Part shown: positions 52,138 through 60,487 of the stretch, piece by piece | Layout of the letters: every line of letters starts with the position of its first letter | Position numbering within the stretch: the stretch's first letter is position 1 | Source of the DNA: JBBRYB01 sp038238115 | GTDB taxonomy: Bacteria; Actinomycetota; Actinomycetes; Propionibacteriales; Nocardioidaceae | Length of the DNA: 64,000 nt | Reading direction: 5' to 3' | Assembly (NCBI GenBank): GCA_038238115.1 | Contig: JBBRYB010000015.1 | Coordinates: forward strand, 25,632-89,631 | Made by a program: the position numbers and the translations under genes | Notes under the pieces: generated by a model | Told to the model about the DNA's origin: nothing | What the model saw: only the letters and a program-made list of their open reading frames with translations | Databases searched by the model: none

Positions 52138-53019
52138 TCAGAGAAAGTGACCAGAGGGCAGGTACGGCGTCGGGGCGGACATGGCGCGGAGCGCCAGGAA
52201 GCCCCGGTTGTGGAGTTCCAGACCCGCGGCCAGACCGACGTCGATGGCCCAGTCCTGTTCCTGCGTGACGTTGTGGAAGTCGACCTCGCCGCCGGGCTCG
52301 GACTCGCCCAGGGAGGCCCACATAAGGTCGACAGCTGTGTCGACGTCGGTTGCGGCCAACAGGTAGGGCCCCCCAGCACCGCGGAGGTAGACGTAGCCGC
52401 GGCCGCCGGATCCCTCGGCTATCAACGCCTGGAACTCCGCCAGCATGATCTCGTGGTCGACTCCATGGCCGTGTCCCCGTGAACCCCTGTCGATGGCGTC
52501 CAGCAGCTCGATGTCGTCGACAGTGGCCGCGCGCAGGCGCCCCAGGGCCGGGATGGCCGTTCGACGTACCTGGCCCCACATCAGCATCGCCGGGTAGATG
52601 TCGAAGCCCGCCAGCCGGTACAGCCGGACAGCCCGCGGGTCGTGCGAGGCGCAGATGAATCCGGGCATCGATGGCGCGCCGTACCGCAGGGCGGCATCGA
52701 GCAGGGAGCGCCCCAGCCCGCGGACCTGAAGGCTTGGTAGCACCGCGAACGACGACAGCCCCCACATGCCCTCGCGGATGAGGGCGGCGGCCACTCCGAC
52801 CACGCGGTCCTCGTCGTCGGCAGCCACCCAGCAACCATCGGGGTCGTGTCTGACGAGGTGCTGGATACGTGCCTTCCAGGACTCGGCGCGCTGGGCTGGG
52901 CGAGGCTCAGGGGCCGGCCAGTCCGCCGGGCGGGTCGTGAGGTCGAGCGTATAGAAGGACTCGGCGGTGACTGCCTCCACAGCGGGTACGTCGGCTGTCG
53001 TCATCGGTCGGATCAGCAC
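52138..53019 (-). CDS. GNAT N-acetyltransferase, two-domain form
   Basis: The product has 293 residues: a first GNAT domain with VVGVAAALIREGMWGLSSFAVLPSLQVRGLGRSLLDAAL (acetyl-CoA loop RGLGRSL) and PRAVRLYRLAGFDIYPAML. A second half from about residue 180 (RAATVDDIELLDAIDRGSRGHGHGVDHEIML) looks like a degenerate GNAT repeat. The substrate is unknown. The frame is open upstream for 116 codons of shadow; the GTG at 53019 starts LIRPMTTADVPAVEAV and follows TAGGCT by seven bases. Confidence 0.9.
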   Translation of the reverse strand: MLIRPMTTADVPAVEAVTAESFYTLDLTTRPADWPAPEPRPAQRAESWKARIQHLVRHDPDGCWVAADDEDRVVGVAAALIREGMWGLSSFAVLPSLQVRGLGRSLLDAALRYGAPSMPGFICASHDPRAVRLYRLAGFDIYPAMLMWGQVRRTAIPALGRLRAATVDDIELLDAIDRGSRGHGHGVDHEIMLAEFQALIAEGSGGRGYVYLRGAGGPYLLAATDVDTAVDLMWASLGESEPGGEVDFHNVTQEQDWAIDVGLAAGLELHNRGFLALRAMSAPTPYLPSGHFL

Positions 53020-53032
53020 GACGGCGAGCCTA
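53020..53032 (-). promoter_or_regulatory. -10 element of a leaderless start (GNAT)
   Basis: On the minus strand TAGGCT (53032-53027) precedes the GTG at 53019 by seven bases, without a ribosome binding site. Confidence 0.55.
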
Positions 53033-53055
53033 GTCACAGGGTGCACGATGGGTGC

Positions 53056-54147
53056 ATGCGTGTACTCGTGTCTCCGGACTCGTTTGGAGGGACCCTGACC
53101 GCCGTCGAGGCGGCCGCCGCGATCGCGGCAGGATGGAGGCGTCACTCCCCAGGCGACGAGCTGGTTCTGGCGCCCATGTCGGACGGTGGGCCCGGCTTCG
53201 TCGACGCGCTCCACGCCTCGCTGGGTGGCGACCTGCTGGCCGTCACGGTTCTCGACCAGTACGGCGACGAGACACCGGCCGCCGTACTCAGGGTCGAGGA
53301 GACGGCGTACGTCGAGTGTGCCCAGGCATGTGGGCTGCACCTGTCGGACCGACGTGACCCCGAGCAAGCCACCAGCTACGGCGTGGGTCAGCTCGTCTCA
53401 GCGGCCATCGACGACGGAGCCCGGCGTGTCGTCGTCGGGCTCGGTGGCGCGGGCAGCAACGACGGCGGTGCTGGCTTCCTGGCCGCTCTGGGTGGCACCG
53501 CGGTGCCCGCCGGCGCACTCCTCGGCGGGCCGAGGGGGCTGGAACTGCTGACTGCGGTCGACGTGTCGGGGGCGCACGAACGCTGTAAGAGTATCGAGCT
53601 GGTGGCGGCCTCCGATGTCGACAACCCGCTACTCGGGCTGCGCGGCTCAACAAACGTCTACGGCCCCCAGAAGGGCCTGCCGGAGGAAAGGACGCAGCAC
53701 GTGGACGCACAGCTGGCACGGCTCGCCGAGCTCACCGACCGTGCGTGCGCCGACGTCAGGGGCGCCGGCGCCGCCGGAGGGCTGGGCTTCGCGATGTTCC
53801 TCACCGGAGCCGGCTGCGCCGGAGGTGTGGACCTGGTGGCCGATGCGGTCGCTCTGCCCAGCCTGGCCCGCAGCGCAGACCTGGTCGTCACCGGCGAGGG
53901 TGCCTTCGACTTCTCGTCGCGCTCCGGCAAGGTCTCGTACGGTGTCGCCGCGATCGCGGGCGCCGCCATCCGTCCCTGCATCGCCCTCGCGGGCCACGTG
54001 TTGGTCGGCTCGCGAGAGATGCGGACGCTCGGGGTGGAGTCTGCGTACGCCGTCGTCGACCTGGTCGGTGAGCCTGCTGCCACGGCTGACCCGGCAGCGA
54101 GCCTCAGCAACCTCGCCGAACGGGTGGCCCGCACCTGGTCACGCTGA
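53056..54147 (+). CDS. Glycerate kinase
   Basis: The product has 363 residues of the GckA/GlxK family (type II): MRVLVSPDSFGGTLTAVEAAAAIAAGW, DELVLAPMSDGGPGFVDAL, VVVGLGGAGSNDGGAGFLAALGG, NPLLGLRGSTNVYGPQKGLPEE and VTGEGAFDFSSRSGKVSYGVA. It phosphorylates glycerate to 2- or 3-phosphoglycerate. It matches Rv2205c in the mycobacterial backbone. The ATG at 53056 is 36 bp from the divergent GNAT start, so the two promoters must overlap. Confidence 0.94.
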   Translation: MRVLVSPDSFGGTLTAVEAAAAIAAGWRRHSPGDELVLAPMSDGGPGFVDALHASLGGDLLAVTVLDQYGDETPAAVLRVEETAYVECAQACGLHLSDRRDPEQATSYGVGQLVSAAIDDGARRVVVGLGGAGSNDGGAGFLAALGGTAVPAGALLGGPRGLELLTAVDVSGAHERCKSIELVAASDVDNPLLGLRGSTNVYGPQKGLPEERTQHVDAQLARLAELTDRACADVRGAGAAGGLGFAMFLTGAGCAGGVDLVADAVALPSLARSADLVVTGEGAFDFSSRSGKVSYGVAAIAGAAIRPCIALAGHVLVGSREMRTLGVESAYAVVDLVGEPAATADPAASLSNLAERVARTWSR

Positions 54148-54227
54148 GCCGTGATGCGAGAACGTCCACACGCCGCGCACAACGCTAACGTTCGTGGTCT
54201 GTCATGTGTCACGATGGGAATGCACCT

Positions 54228-54248
54228 GGGGACGAGCAGGTTGTCCCC
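54228..54248. promoter_or_regulatory. Inverted repeat upstream of erpA
   Basis: GGGGAC (54228-54233) and GTCCCC (54243-54248) form a 6-bp perfect inverted repeat with a 9-base centre, 50 bp before erpA. It could bind a repressor or form a leader hairpin; nothing in the sequence decides. Confidence 0.35.
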
Positions 54249-54297
54249 GCAGGCAAGGCGCACCCGCGCACACAGATCGACGGATGGAGCATCCGAT

Positions 54298-54669
54298 ATG
54301 ACCGTTCAGGACGAAGCCACCACCAGTGCGGAGACGACCTCCGTCGATGGCGTCTTGCTGACCGACCACGCCGCCGGCAAGGTGAAGGCGCTGCTCGACC
54401 AGGAGGGCCGCACTGACCTGCAGCTTCGTGTCTCCGTGCAACCCGGCGGCTGCTCCGGTCTGCGCTACCAGCTCTTCTTCGACGAGCGCAACCTCGACGG
54501 TGACACCGTCCGTGACTTCAGCGGCGTGGCCGTGGTCGTCGACCGGATGAGCACGCCCTACCTGCACGGTGCGACCATCGACTTCGTCGACACCATTGAG
54601 AAGCAGGGCTTCACGATCGACAACCCCAACGCCACGGGCTCCTGTGCGTGCGGTGACTCCTTCCACTGA
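54298..54669 (+). CDS. erpA: Iron-sulfur cluster insertion protein ErpA
   Basis: This A-type Fe-S carrier has 123 residues. The three ligand cysteines are in LRVSVQPGGCSGLRYQLFF and, at the end, GSCACGDSF (CxC). LTDHAAGKVKALLDQEG is the usual start of the domain, after a 17-residue acidic extension. It delivers clusters to target enzymes (LipA nearby needs two). GGAG at 54286-54289 precedes the ATG. It corresponds to Rv2204c. Confidence 0.95.
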   Translation: MTVQDEATTSAETTSVDGVLLTDHAAGKVKALLDQEGRTDLQLRVSVQPGGCSGLRYQLFFDERNLDGDTVRDFSGVAVVVDRMSTPYLHGATIDFVDTIEKQGFTIDNPNATGSCACGDSFH

Positions 54670-54721
54670 GGGCGATCGCCACAGAATCCCGAGCGGATAC
54701 CCTGCATAACCCAGCCACGGG

Positions 54722-54759
54722 CAACGCCCCGGACCGGGAACTCGCGCTCCGGGGCGTTG
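54722..54759 (+). terminator. Strong hairpin behind erpA
   Basis: Twelve-bp perfect arms CAACGCCCCGGA (54722-54733) and TCCGGGGCGTTG (54748-54759) with a 14-base loop lie 52 bp after the erpA stop codon. No T-tract follows, usual for this kind of genome. Confidence 0.75.
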
Positions 54760-54903
54760 TGCGGTCACTGTCAACTGAGCACTCACGAAGCGCCTCGCAG
54801 CAGCCACGAACCGCCGAAGCGGCGCCGGGTGGGGTGGCCGCTCACGGCGAGCACAGACCACGCTAGGTCGGATACTCGCGCCGCGACTAGGGGTACCCAC
54901 CGG

Positions 54904-54917
54904 TAGTCTTCGCTGAC
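54904..54917 (+). promoter_or_regulatory. -10 element of a leaderless start (adoK)
   Basis: TAGTCT at 54904-54909 precedes the GTG at 54918 by eight bases, with no ribosome binding site. Confidence 0.45.
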
Positions 54918-55901
54918 GTGCCTATCGCCGTCACCGGGTCGGTTGCCACCGACCACCTGATGTCCTTCCCCGGCCTGTTCGCCGACTCCCTCGTCGTCGA
55001 CCAGCTCGACAAGATCGCCCTGTCCTTCCTGGTCGACGACCTGGAGGTACGCCGCGGTGGCTGCGCCGCCAACATGGCGTTCGGGCTGGCCGCCCTCGGG
55101 GCGTCGCCAGTGCTCGTGGCCGCCGTCGGGGAGGACTTCGCCGACTACCGCTCCTGGCTCGAGCGCCACGGCGTCGACTGCGTCTCGCTGCACTACTCCG
55201 AGACCCGCCACACAGCGCGGTTCATCTGTACGACGGACTCCTCACACGCCCAGATCGCCTCCTTCTACGCCGGCGCCATGTCCGAGGCCCGGCGGATCGA
55301 ACTCAAGCCGATCGCGGACCGCGTCGGAGCCCTCGACCTCGTCATCGTCGCGCCCAACGACCCCGAGGCGATGCTTCGCCACACCAAGGAGTGCCAAGCT
55401 CGGGGCTACCCTTTCGCGGCCGACCCTTCGCAGCAGCTCGCCTTCTCCGACGGCGACATGATCCGCCAGCTGATCGATCAGGCGACATACCTGCTCTCGA
55501 ACGAGTACGAGGCCGCCTTGACGGAGAAGAAGACGGGCTGGAGCAGCGGGGAGATCCTGTCCCGCGTCGGGGCGAGGGTCGTGACGCTGGGCCGCCACGG
55601 TGTGCGGGTCGAGAGTGCCGACTTCGAGCCGATCACCGTCGACGCGGTCCCTGGCGTGACCGCCGTCGAGCCGACCGGCGTTGGGGACGCGTTTCGCTCC
55701 GGTTTTCTCGGGGCCGTGGTCGCGGGGTTGTCGCGCGGCTGTGCCGCACAGATCGGCTGTGTGCTCGCCGCGTACGTCGTCGAGCGGGTCGGGACCCAGG
55801 AGTACTCGTTCAGCGTCACCGAGTTCCTCGAGCGGCTGAGGGGGGCGTACGGCGAGGAGGCCGGCCAGGAAGCCGCGGGTTGGCTGAGCCCGGCCGGCTG
55901 A
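54918..55901 (+). CDS. adoK: PfkB-family adenosine kinase-like protein
   Basis: The product has 327 residues. It starts IAVTGSVATDHLMSFPGLFAD and continues with LSFLVDDLEVRRGGCAANMAFGLAALG, QIASFYAGAMSEAR and the PfkB signature PTGVGDAFRSGFLGAVVAGL with the catalytic Asp. It follows the mycobacterial adenosine kinase Rv2202c closely in pattern and position (between erpA and ctaC). ATP-dependent phosphorylation of adenosine is the likely reaction; a carbohydrate substrate cannot be excluded. Confidence 0.9.
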   Translation: MPIAVTGSVATDHLMSFPGLFADSLVVDQLDKIALSFLVDDLEVRRGGCAANMAFGLAALGASPVLVAAVGEDFADYRSWLERHGVDCVSLHYSETRHTARFICTTDSSHAQIASFYAGAMSEARRIELKPIADRVGALDLVIVAPNDPEAMLRHTKECQARGYPFAADPSQQLAFSDGDMIRQLIDQATYLLSNEYEAALTEKKTGWSSGEILSRVGARVVTLGRHGVRVESADFEPITVDAVPGVTAVEPTGVGDAFRSGFLGAVVAGLSRGCAAQIGCVLAAYVVERVGTQEYSFSVTEFLERLRGAYGEEAGQEAAGWLSPAG

Positions 55902-55975
55902 CTCCAACGAAGGCACGCTGGAGTAGGGTTTCTGCTGAACGATCGCATCAGGCACACCGACGAGGAAGGCGCCAC

Positions 55976-56857
55976 GTGGGCCCCAATCTCACCGAGCGCA
56001 CCACCGCTCGCCAGCGAGGGCGCAGCGCGGTCGTATCGGCCCTTGGTCTGCTGCTGCTCCTGGTTCTGACGGGCTGCTCCCAGGGCACGACTGACGAGCT
56101 GAAGCGGCTGGGACTCCCGGAGCCCGGAAGCGATCGTTCGCCATACATGCATGACATGTGGATCGGCTCGTGGATCGCCGCCGGCATCGTCGGGGTCTTC
56201 GTGTGGGGGCTGATCATCTGGGTCTCGCTGCGCTATCGCCGCCGCGACGACGAGCTCCCCACCCAGGTGCGCTACAACCTTCCGATCGAGGTCCTTTACA
56301 CCATCGCGCCGGTGATTGTCGTGGCCGTGCTCTTCTTCTACACCGTCAAGTCCCAGGACCGGATCAACGCGCCGGTCGACAATCCCGACCACCAGATGCT
56401 GGTCACCGCACAGCAGTGGTCGTGGACCTTCAACTACCTCGGGGAGTCAGCGGTCAACGGTAAGAACGTCTACGACATCGGCACGCCCGCCCGACTCCCC
56501 GAGCTGTGGCTGGTCAAGGACGAGTCCGTCACGTTCGACCTGCACTCGCCCGACGTCATTCACTCGTTCTGGGTGCCGTCGTTCTACTTCAAGATGGACG
56601 TCATCCCGGGACGAGAGAACACCTTCTCGATGACGCCAACCAAGATCGGCGAGTTCACGGGTCGCTGCGCTGAGCTGTGCGGGCTGTATCACTCACGCAT
56701 GCTGTTCACCGTCGTCGTCACGGATCGACAGGCGTTCGACCAGCACATGCGAGATCTCACTCAGGCCGACCCGCCGCAGGTCGGTGTCCTGCGCGGAGGC
56801 AGCAACTCAACCACCGTCTCGGGTCTCGACTCGTCGGCTCAAGGAGGCGCTTCATGA
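55976..56857 (+). CDS. ctaC: Cytochrome c oxidase subunit II
   Basis: The product has 293 residues and is a lipoprotein precursor: the signal LGLLLLLVLTGC has a lipobox ending in Cys, followed by two membrane helices (GSWIAAGIVGVFVWGLIIWV and VLYTIAPVIVVAVLFFYTV). The copper A site is in FTGRCAELCGLYHSRM, and QQWSWTF is the aromatic electron-entry patch. The GTG at 55976 has GAGGAAGG at good spacing. Its stop codon overlaps ctaD (ATGA). Confidence 0.96.
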   Translation: MGPNLTERTTARQRGRSAVVSALGLLLLLVLTGCSQGTTDELKRLGLPEPGSDRSPYMHDMWIGSWIAAGIVGVFVWGLIIWVSLRYRRRDDELPTQVRYNLPIEVLYTIAPVIVVAVLFFYTVKSQDRINAPVDNPDHQMLVTAQQWSWTFNYLGESAVNGKNVYDIGTPARLPELWLVKDESVTFDLHSPDVIHSFWVPSFYFKMDVIPGRENTFSMTPTKIGEFTGRCAELCGLYHSRMLFTVVVTDRQAFDQHMRDLTQADPPQVGVLRGGSNSTTVSGLDSSAQGGAS

Positions 56858-58635
56858 CGGCGATCGACTCGCGCACGACGACGGTTCGCCCTCGGCCGCC
56901 GACCAAGGGCCAGATCGTCGTGCGCTACCTCACGACGACCGACCACAAGGTCATTGGCAACCTCTACCTGATCACGTCGTTCAGCTTCTTCCTCGTCGGT
57001 GGCGTGATGGCGATGCTGATCCGGGCCGAGCTCGCGCAACCGGGGATGCAGATCGTCGACGACGAGGTCTACAACCAGCTCTTCACCATGCATGGCACGA
57101 TCATGCTGCTGCTCTTCGCGACCCCGTTGTTCGTCGGGTTCGCCAACTGCATCATGCCGCTGCAGATCGGCTCGCCCGACGTGGCGTTCCCCCGTCTCAA
57201 CATGTTCAGCTACTGGCTGTTCCTCATGGGCGGCCTCATCACGCTGTCGGGCTTCCTCGTGCCCGGCGGCGCGGCCGACTTCGGGTGGACCGGCTACGCG
57301 CCGCTGTCCAACGCCGTAAAATCGCCGGGTGTCGGGGGCGACCTGTGGGTCATGGGCCTGTGGATGGTCGGTCTGGGCACCATCCTCGGCGCCGTCAACT
57401 TCGTCACGACGATCTTGTGCATGCGGGCTCCCGGCATGACGATGTTCCGGATGCCGATCTTCACCTGGAACATCCTCGTCACGTCGCTGCTCGTGCTGAT
57501 CGCGTTCCCGATCTTCGCTGGCGCCCTTCTCGCCCTCGAGGCGGACCGTGCGCTCGGAGCCCACATCTTCGACGCCGCCAACGGGGGACCGATCCTGTGG
57601 CAGCACCTGTTCTGGTTCTTCGGCCACCCCGAGGTCTACATCATCGCGCTGCCGTTCTTCGGCATCGTCACCGAGGTCCTGCCCGTTTTCAGCCGCAAGC
57701 CAATCTTCGGATACGTCGGCCTGGTGGCCGCGACGCTGGGTATCGCCGCCTTGTCGGTCGCCGTCTGGGCACACCACATGTTCGTGACCGGCGCGGTTGA
57801 CCTGCCGTTCTTCTCGTTCATGACGTTCCTCATCGCCGTGCCGACCGGGGTGAAGTTCTTCAACTGGATCGGCACCATGTGGGGCGGGTCATTGTCGTTC
57901 GACACGCCGATGCTGTGGGCCGTCGGGTTCTTGGTCACGTTCCTCTTCGGCGGTCTCACCGGTGTCATCCTCGCCTCGCCGCCGCTCGACTTCCAGGTCT
58001 CGGACTCCTACTTCGTGGTTGCGCACTTCCACTACGTCGTCTTCGGCACCGTCGTCTTCGCGATGTTCGCGGGCTTCTACTTCTGGTGGCCGAAGCTGAC
58101 CGGCCGCATGCTCGACGAGCGGTTGGGCAAGATCCACTTCTGGTTGCTGTTCTTCGGGTTCCACACCACGTTCCTCGTGCAGCACTGGCTCGGTGTGGAA
58201 GGCTTCCCGCGCCGCTACGCCGACTACAAGCCCACCGACGGCTTCACGACACTCAACGAGATCTCGAGTATCGGTGCCTTCGTGCTCGGCGCATCGACGT
58301 TGCCCTTCCTCTACAACGTCTGGAAGTCCCGCAACGGTCCGAAGGTCCAGGTGCAAGACCCTTGGGGTTGGGGACGTTCGCTGGAGTGGGCCACCTCGTG
58401 TCCGCCGCCGCGGCACAACTTCGACGAGCTTCCCCGCATCCGCTCCGAGAGCCCGGCGTTCGACCTGCACCACCCCGAGGTTGCACTCATGGAGCTGGAG
58501 CACAACAGCCAGCTCAACGACGAGAGTGGTACCGCCGACAGTCCCGAGGTCGAGGGCCGCGCCGGGCATCTTCAGGAGCAGGTCGACGGCGCTCCGGCGC
58601 AGGGCAACATCGACGACGAGGGAGAGCAGAGGTGA
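56854..58635 (+). CDS. ctaD: Cytochrome c oxidase subunit I
   Basis: The product has 593 residues with twelve membrane helices and all haem-copper ligands: His in LFTMHGTIML, the His-Tyr pair in FWFFGHPEVYII, the His pair in VWAHHMF and the two His in VVAHFHYVVFG. It is the catalytic oxygen-reducing subunit of the aa3-type oxidase. The acidic C-terminal tail (about residues 535-593, NDESGTADSPEVEG and so on) extends beyond the usual end. Translationally coupled with ctaC and ctaF. Confidence 0.97.
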   Translation: MTAIDSRTTTVRPRPPTKGQIVVRYLTTTDHKVIGNLYLITSFSFFLVGGVMAMLIRAELAQPGMQIVDDEVYNQLFTMHGTIMLLLFATPLFVGFANCIMPLQIGSPDVAFPRLNMFSYWLFLMGGLITLSGFLVPGGAADFGWTGYAPLSNAVKSPGVGGDLWVMGLWMVGLGTILGAVNFVTTILCMRAPGMTMFRMPIFTWNILVTSLLVLIAFPIFAGALLALEADRALGAHIFDAANGGPILWQHLFWFFGHPEVYIIALPFFGIVTEVLPVFSRKPIFGYVGLVAATLGIAALSVAVWAHHMFVTGAVDLPFFSFMTFLIAVPTGVKFFNWIGTMWGGSLSFDTPMLWAVGFLVTFLFGGLTGVILASPPLDFQVSDSYFVVAHFHYVVFGTVVFAMFAGFYFWWPKLTGRMLDERLGKIHFWLLFFGFHTTFLVQHWLGVEGFPRRYADYKPTDGFTTLNEISSIGAFVLGASTLPFLYNVWKSRNGPKVQVQDPWGWGRSLEWATSCPPPRHNFDELPRIRSESPAFDLHHPEVALMELEHNSQLNDESGTADSPEVEGRAGHLQEQVDGAPAQGNIDDEGEQR

Positions 58636-59027
58636 AGATCGAGGCGTGGGTCTTCGGGATCAACGGACTCTTCTTCGCCCTCGTCGCACCGTCGTACTGG
58701 TTCTTCACGTCGGACCCGACCGGCACAGCGGCCCTCATCATGACCACGCTGCTGGCGCTGCTGGTGACGTTCTACCTCGGCTTCCACGCCAGCAAGATGG
58801 ACCCCCGTCCGGAGGACCTCAAGGAAGCGGAGGTCTACGAGGGTGCGGGGGAGCTGGGTTTCTTCCCGCCATACTCTTGGTGGCCCCTCTGGTGCGCGTC
58901 GGCGCTCGCCGTGTGCGTGCTCGGCGTTGTCTTCGGCTGGTGGCTCTTCATCATCGGTGTCGGGGCGGGTTCGATCGCGCTGGTCGGCTGGGTGTTCGAG
59001 TTCTACCGGGGCGAGCACGCCCACTGA
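58632..59027 (+). CDS. ctaF: Cytochrome c oxidase subunit IV (actinobacterial)
   Basis: The product has 131 residues with four membrane helices (AWVFGINGLFFALVAPSYWF, AALIMTTLLALLVTFYLGF, WWPLWCASALAVCVLGVVF, LFIIGVGAGSIALVGWVF). HASKMDPRPEDLKEAEVYEGAGELGFFPPYSWWP is the signature of the actinobacterial CtaF family. The GTG start overlaps the ctaD stop codon. Confidence 0.95.
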   Translation: MKIEAWVFGINGLFFALVAPSYWFFTSDPTGTAALIMTTLLALLVTFYLGFHASKMDPRPEDLKEAEVYEGAGELGFFPPYSWWPLWCASALAVCVLGVVFGWWLFIIGVGAGSIALVGWVFEFYRGEHAH

Positions 59028-59143
59028 CTCGCCGGGTAGGTGGTCGGTGACTCGCTGACTCGCCTTATTGCGCGCGCGTTTCGTGCTGCTGCGGTTGCAC
59101 GTTAGGCTGGGCGGTGCCCAGTTGTGCGCTCAAGGAGTTGTCA

Positions 59144-60403
59144 ATGTCAGTTCGGGGGACCCGATCGAAGTTCGCCGCGGCCGCTGTCGCCGTCGCGGCG
59201 CTCAGCCTAGCGGTGTCCGGCTGCCAGCAGGGCGGTGCCTCGAAGACGCAGGCTGCTGCAGCGGGACAGGCGCCCGCTCACCAAGGCGCCGACCCGGCCG
59301 GCAATGACAGCGGCGCCGGCAACAGCGACACCCCTCCGCCTCCAGCCGCCCTGTCGACCAATGTCGAGCCCGGGGCAAAGGACGTGGCAGTTGATACGCC
59401 CGTCTCGGTCAGCGTCCAAGACGGCACGCTCGACGCGGTCGACGTCAAGGCCGGCCGGGGTGACAAGACGCTGGCCGGCAGGTTCAACGCCGACAAGACC
59501 AGGTGGACCGCCAGCGACCTGCTCGAGCCGGGCATGCAGTACCTCGTGTCAGCCGAGGCCAGCAACTCGGGCGGCGGCGTCTCGAAGGCGCGCACGCCCT
59601 TCACCACTCAGGCGCTCACCCTTGACCAGCAGACCTATCCGAGCCTGACACCGCTCCAGCATGAGACGGTCGGCGTCGGCATGCCGGTCATCGTGCAGTT
59701 CGACGTACCCGTGCACAACCGGGCGGCGTTCGAGCGCCACATGCACGTCACGGCCAAGCCGGCCACCGTCGGCACCTGGCACTGGGTCAGTGACCAGGAG
59801 GTCCACTGGCGGCCCAAGCAGTACTGGAAGAGCGGGACCGTCGTCCACGTCGACGTCGACGTCAACGGTGTCAACGCCGGCAACGGCATCTACGGCCAGA
59901 TGGACCGCTCGCTGGACTTCACCATCGGCCAGTCGGTCATCATGAAGGCTGATCTGCAAAGCGACGAGATGAAGGTCATGCTCGACGGCTCGCTCGCGCG
60001 GACCATAGCGATCACCGGCGGGAAGCCGGGCTACGAGACCCGCAGCGGCACCAAGCTGATCGTCGAGAAGTTCGAGAGCAAGCGCATGGATGCGGCCACC
60101 GTCGGGGTCCAGCCGGGTGACCCCGAGTACTACAACATCCCCGAAGTGCAGTACGCGCAGCGCGTCACTTTTACCGGCGAGTTCCTGCACGCCGCCCCCT
60201 GGTCGGTCTACGCGCAGGGCGCCTACAACGTCTCGCACGGCTGCGTGGGCATGAGCACCGAGGATGGCGCGTGGCTCTTCGGTGTCACGCATCGTGGCGA
60301 CCCTGTCGAGGTGACGGGCACGAGCCGCGGTCTCGAGGACGGCAACGGGTGGACCGACTGGAACGGGTCCTGGAAGGACTACAAGTCCGCCTCTGCCCTG
60401 TAG
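59144..60403 (+). CDS. Lipid-anchored L,D-transpeptidase
   Basis: The product has 419 residues. Signal with lipobox (VAALSLAVSGC, near residue 28), an Ala/Pro/Gly-rich linker to about 75, and two Ig-like domains (about residues 80-170 and 175-260). The YkuD catalytic domain follows, with the site YNVSHGCVGMSTEDGAWLF (Cys near 367). The architecture matches mycobacterial LdtMt2-type enzymes, which make 3-3 cross-links in peptidoglycan. The ATG at 59144 has AAGGAG seven bases upstream. It is a monocistronic gene behind ctaF. Confidence 0.95.
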   Translation: MSVRGTRSKFAAAAVAVAALSLAVSGCQQGGASKTQAAAAGQAPAHQGADPAGNDSGAGNSDTPPPPAALSTNVEPGAKDVAVDTPVSVSVQDGTLDAVDVKAGRGDKTLAGRFNADKTRWTASDLLEPGMQYLVSAEASNSGGGVSKARTPFTTQALTLDQQTYPSLTPLQHETVGVGMPVIVQFDVPVHNRAAFERHMHVTAKPATVGTWHWVSDQEVHWRPKQYWKSGTVVHVDVDVNGVNAGNGIYGQMDRSLDFTIGQSVIMKADLQSDEMKVMLDGSLARTIAITGGKPGYETRSGTKLIVEKFESKRMDAATVGVQPGDPEYYNIPEVQYAQRVTFTGEFLHAAPWSVYAQGAYNVSHGCVGMSTEDGAWLFGVTHRGDPVEVTGTSRGLEDGNGWTDWNGSWKDYKSASAL

Positions 60404-60487
60404 GCGCTGCCTCGCCTTGACATGCGGGGTGCTCATCCTGCGGCTACATTGAGCAACGCGGGGCGGGCGACGGGTGCTGGAGGACGT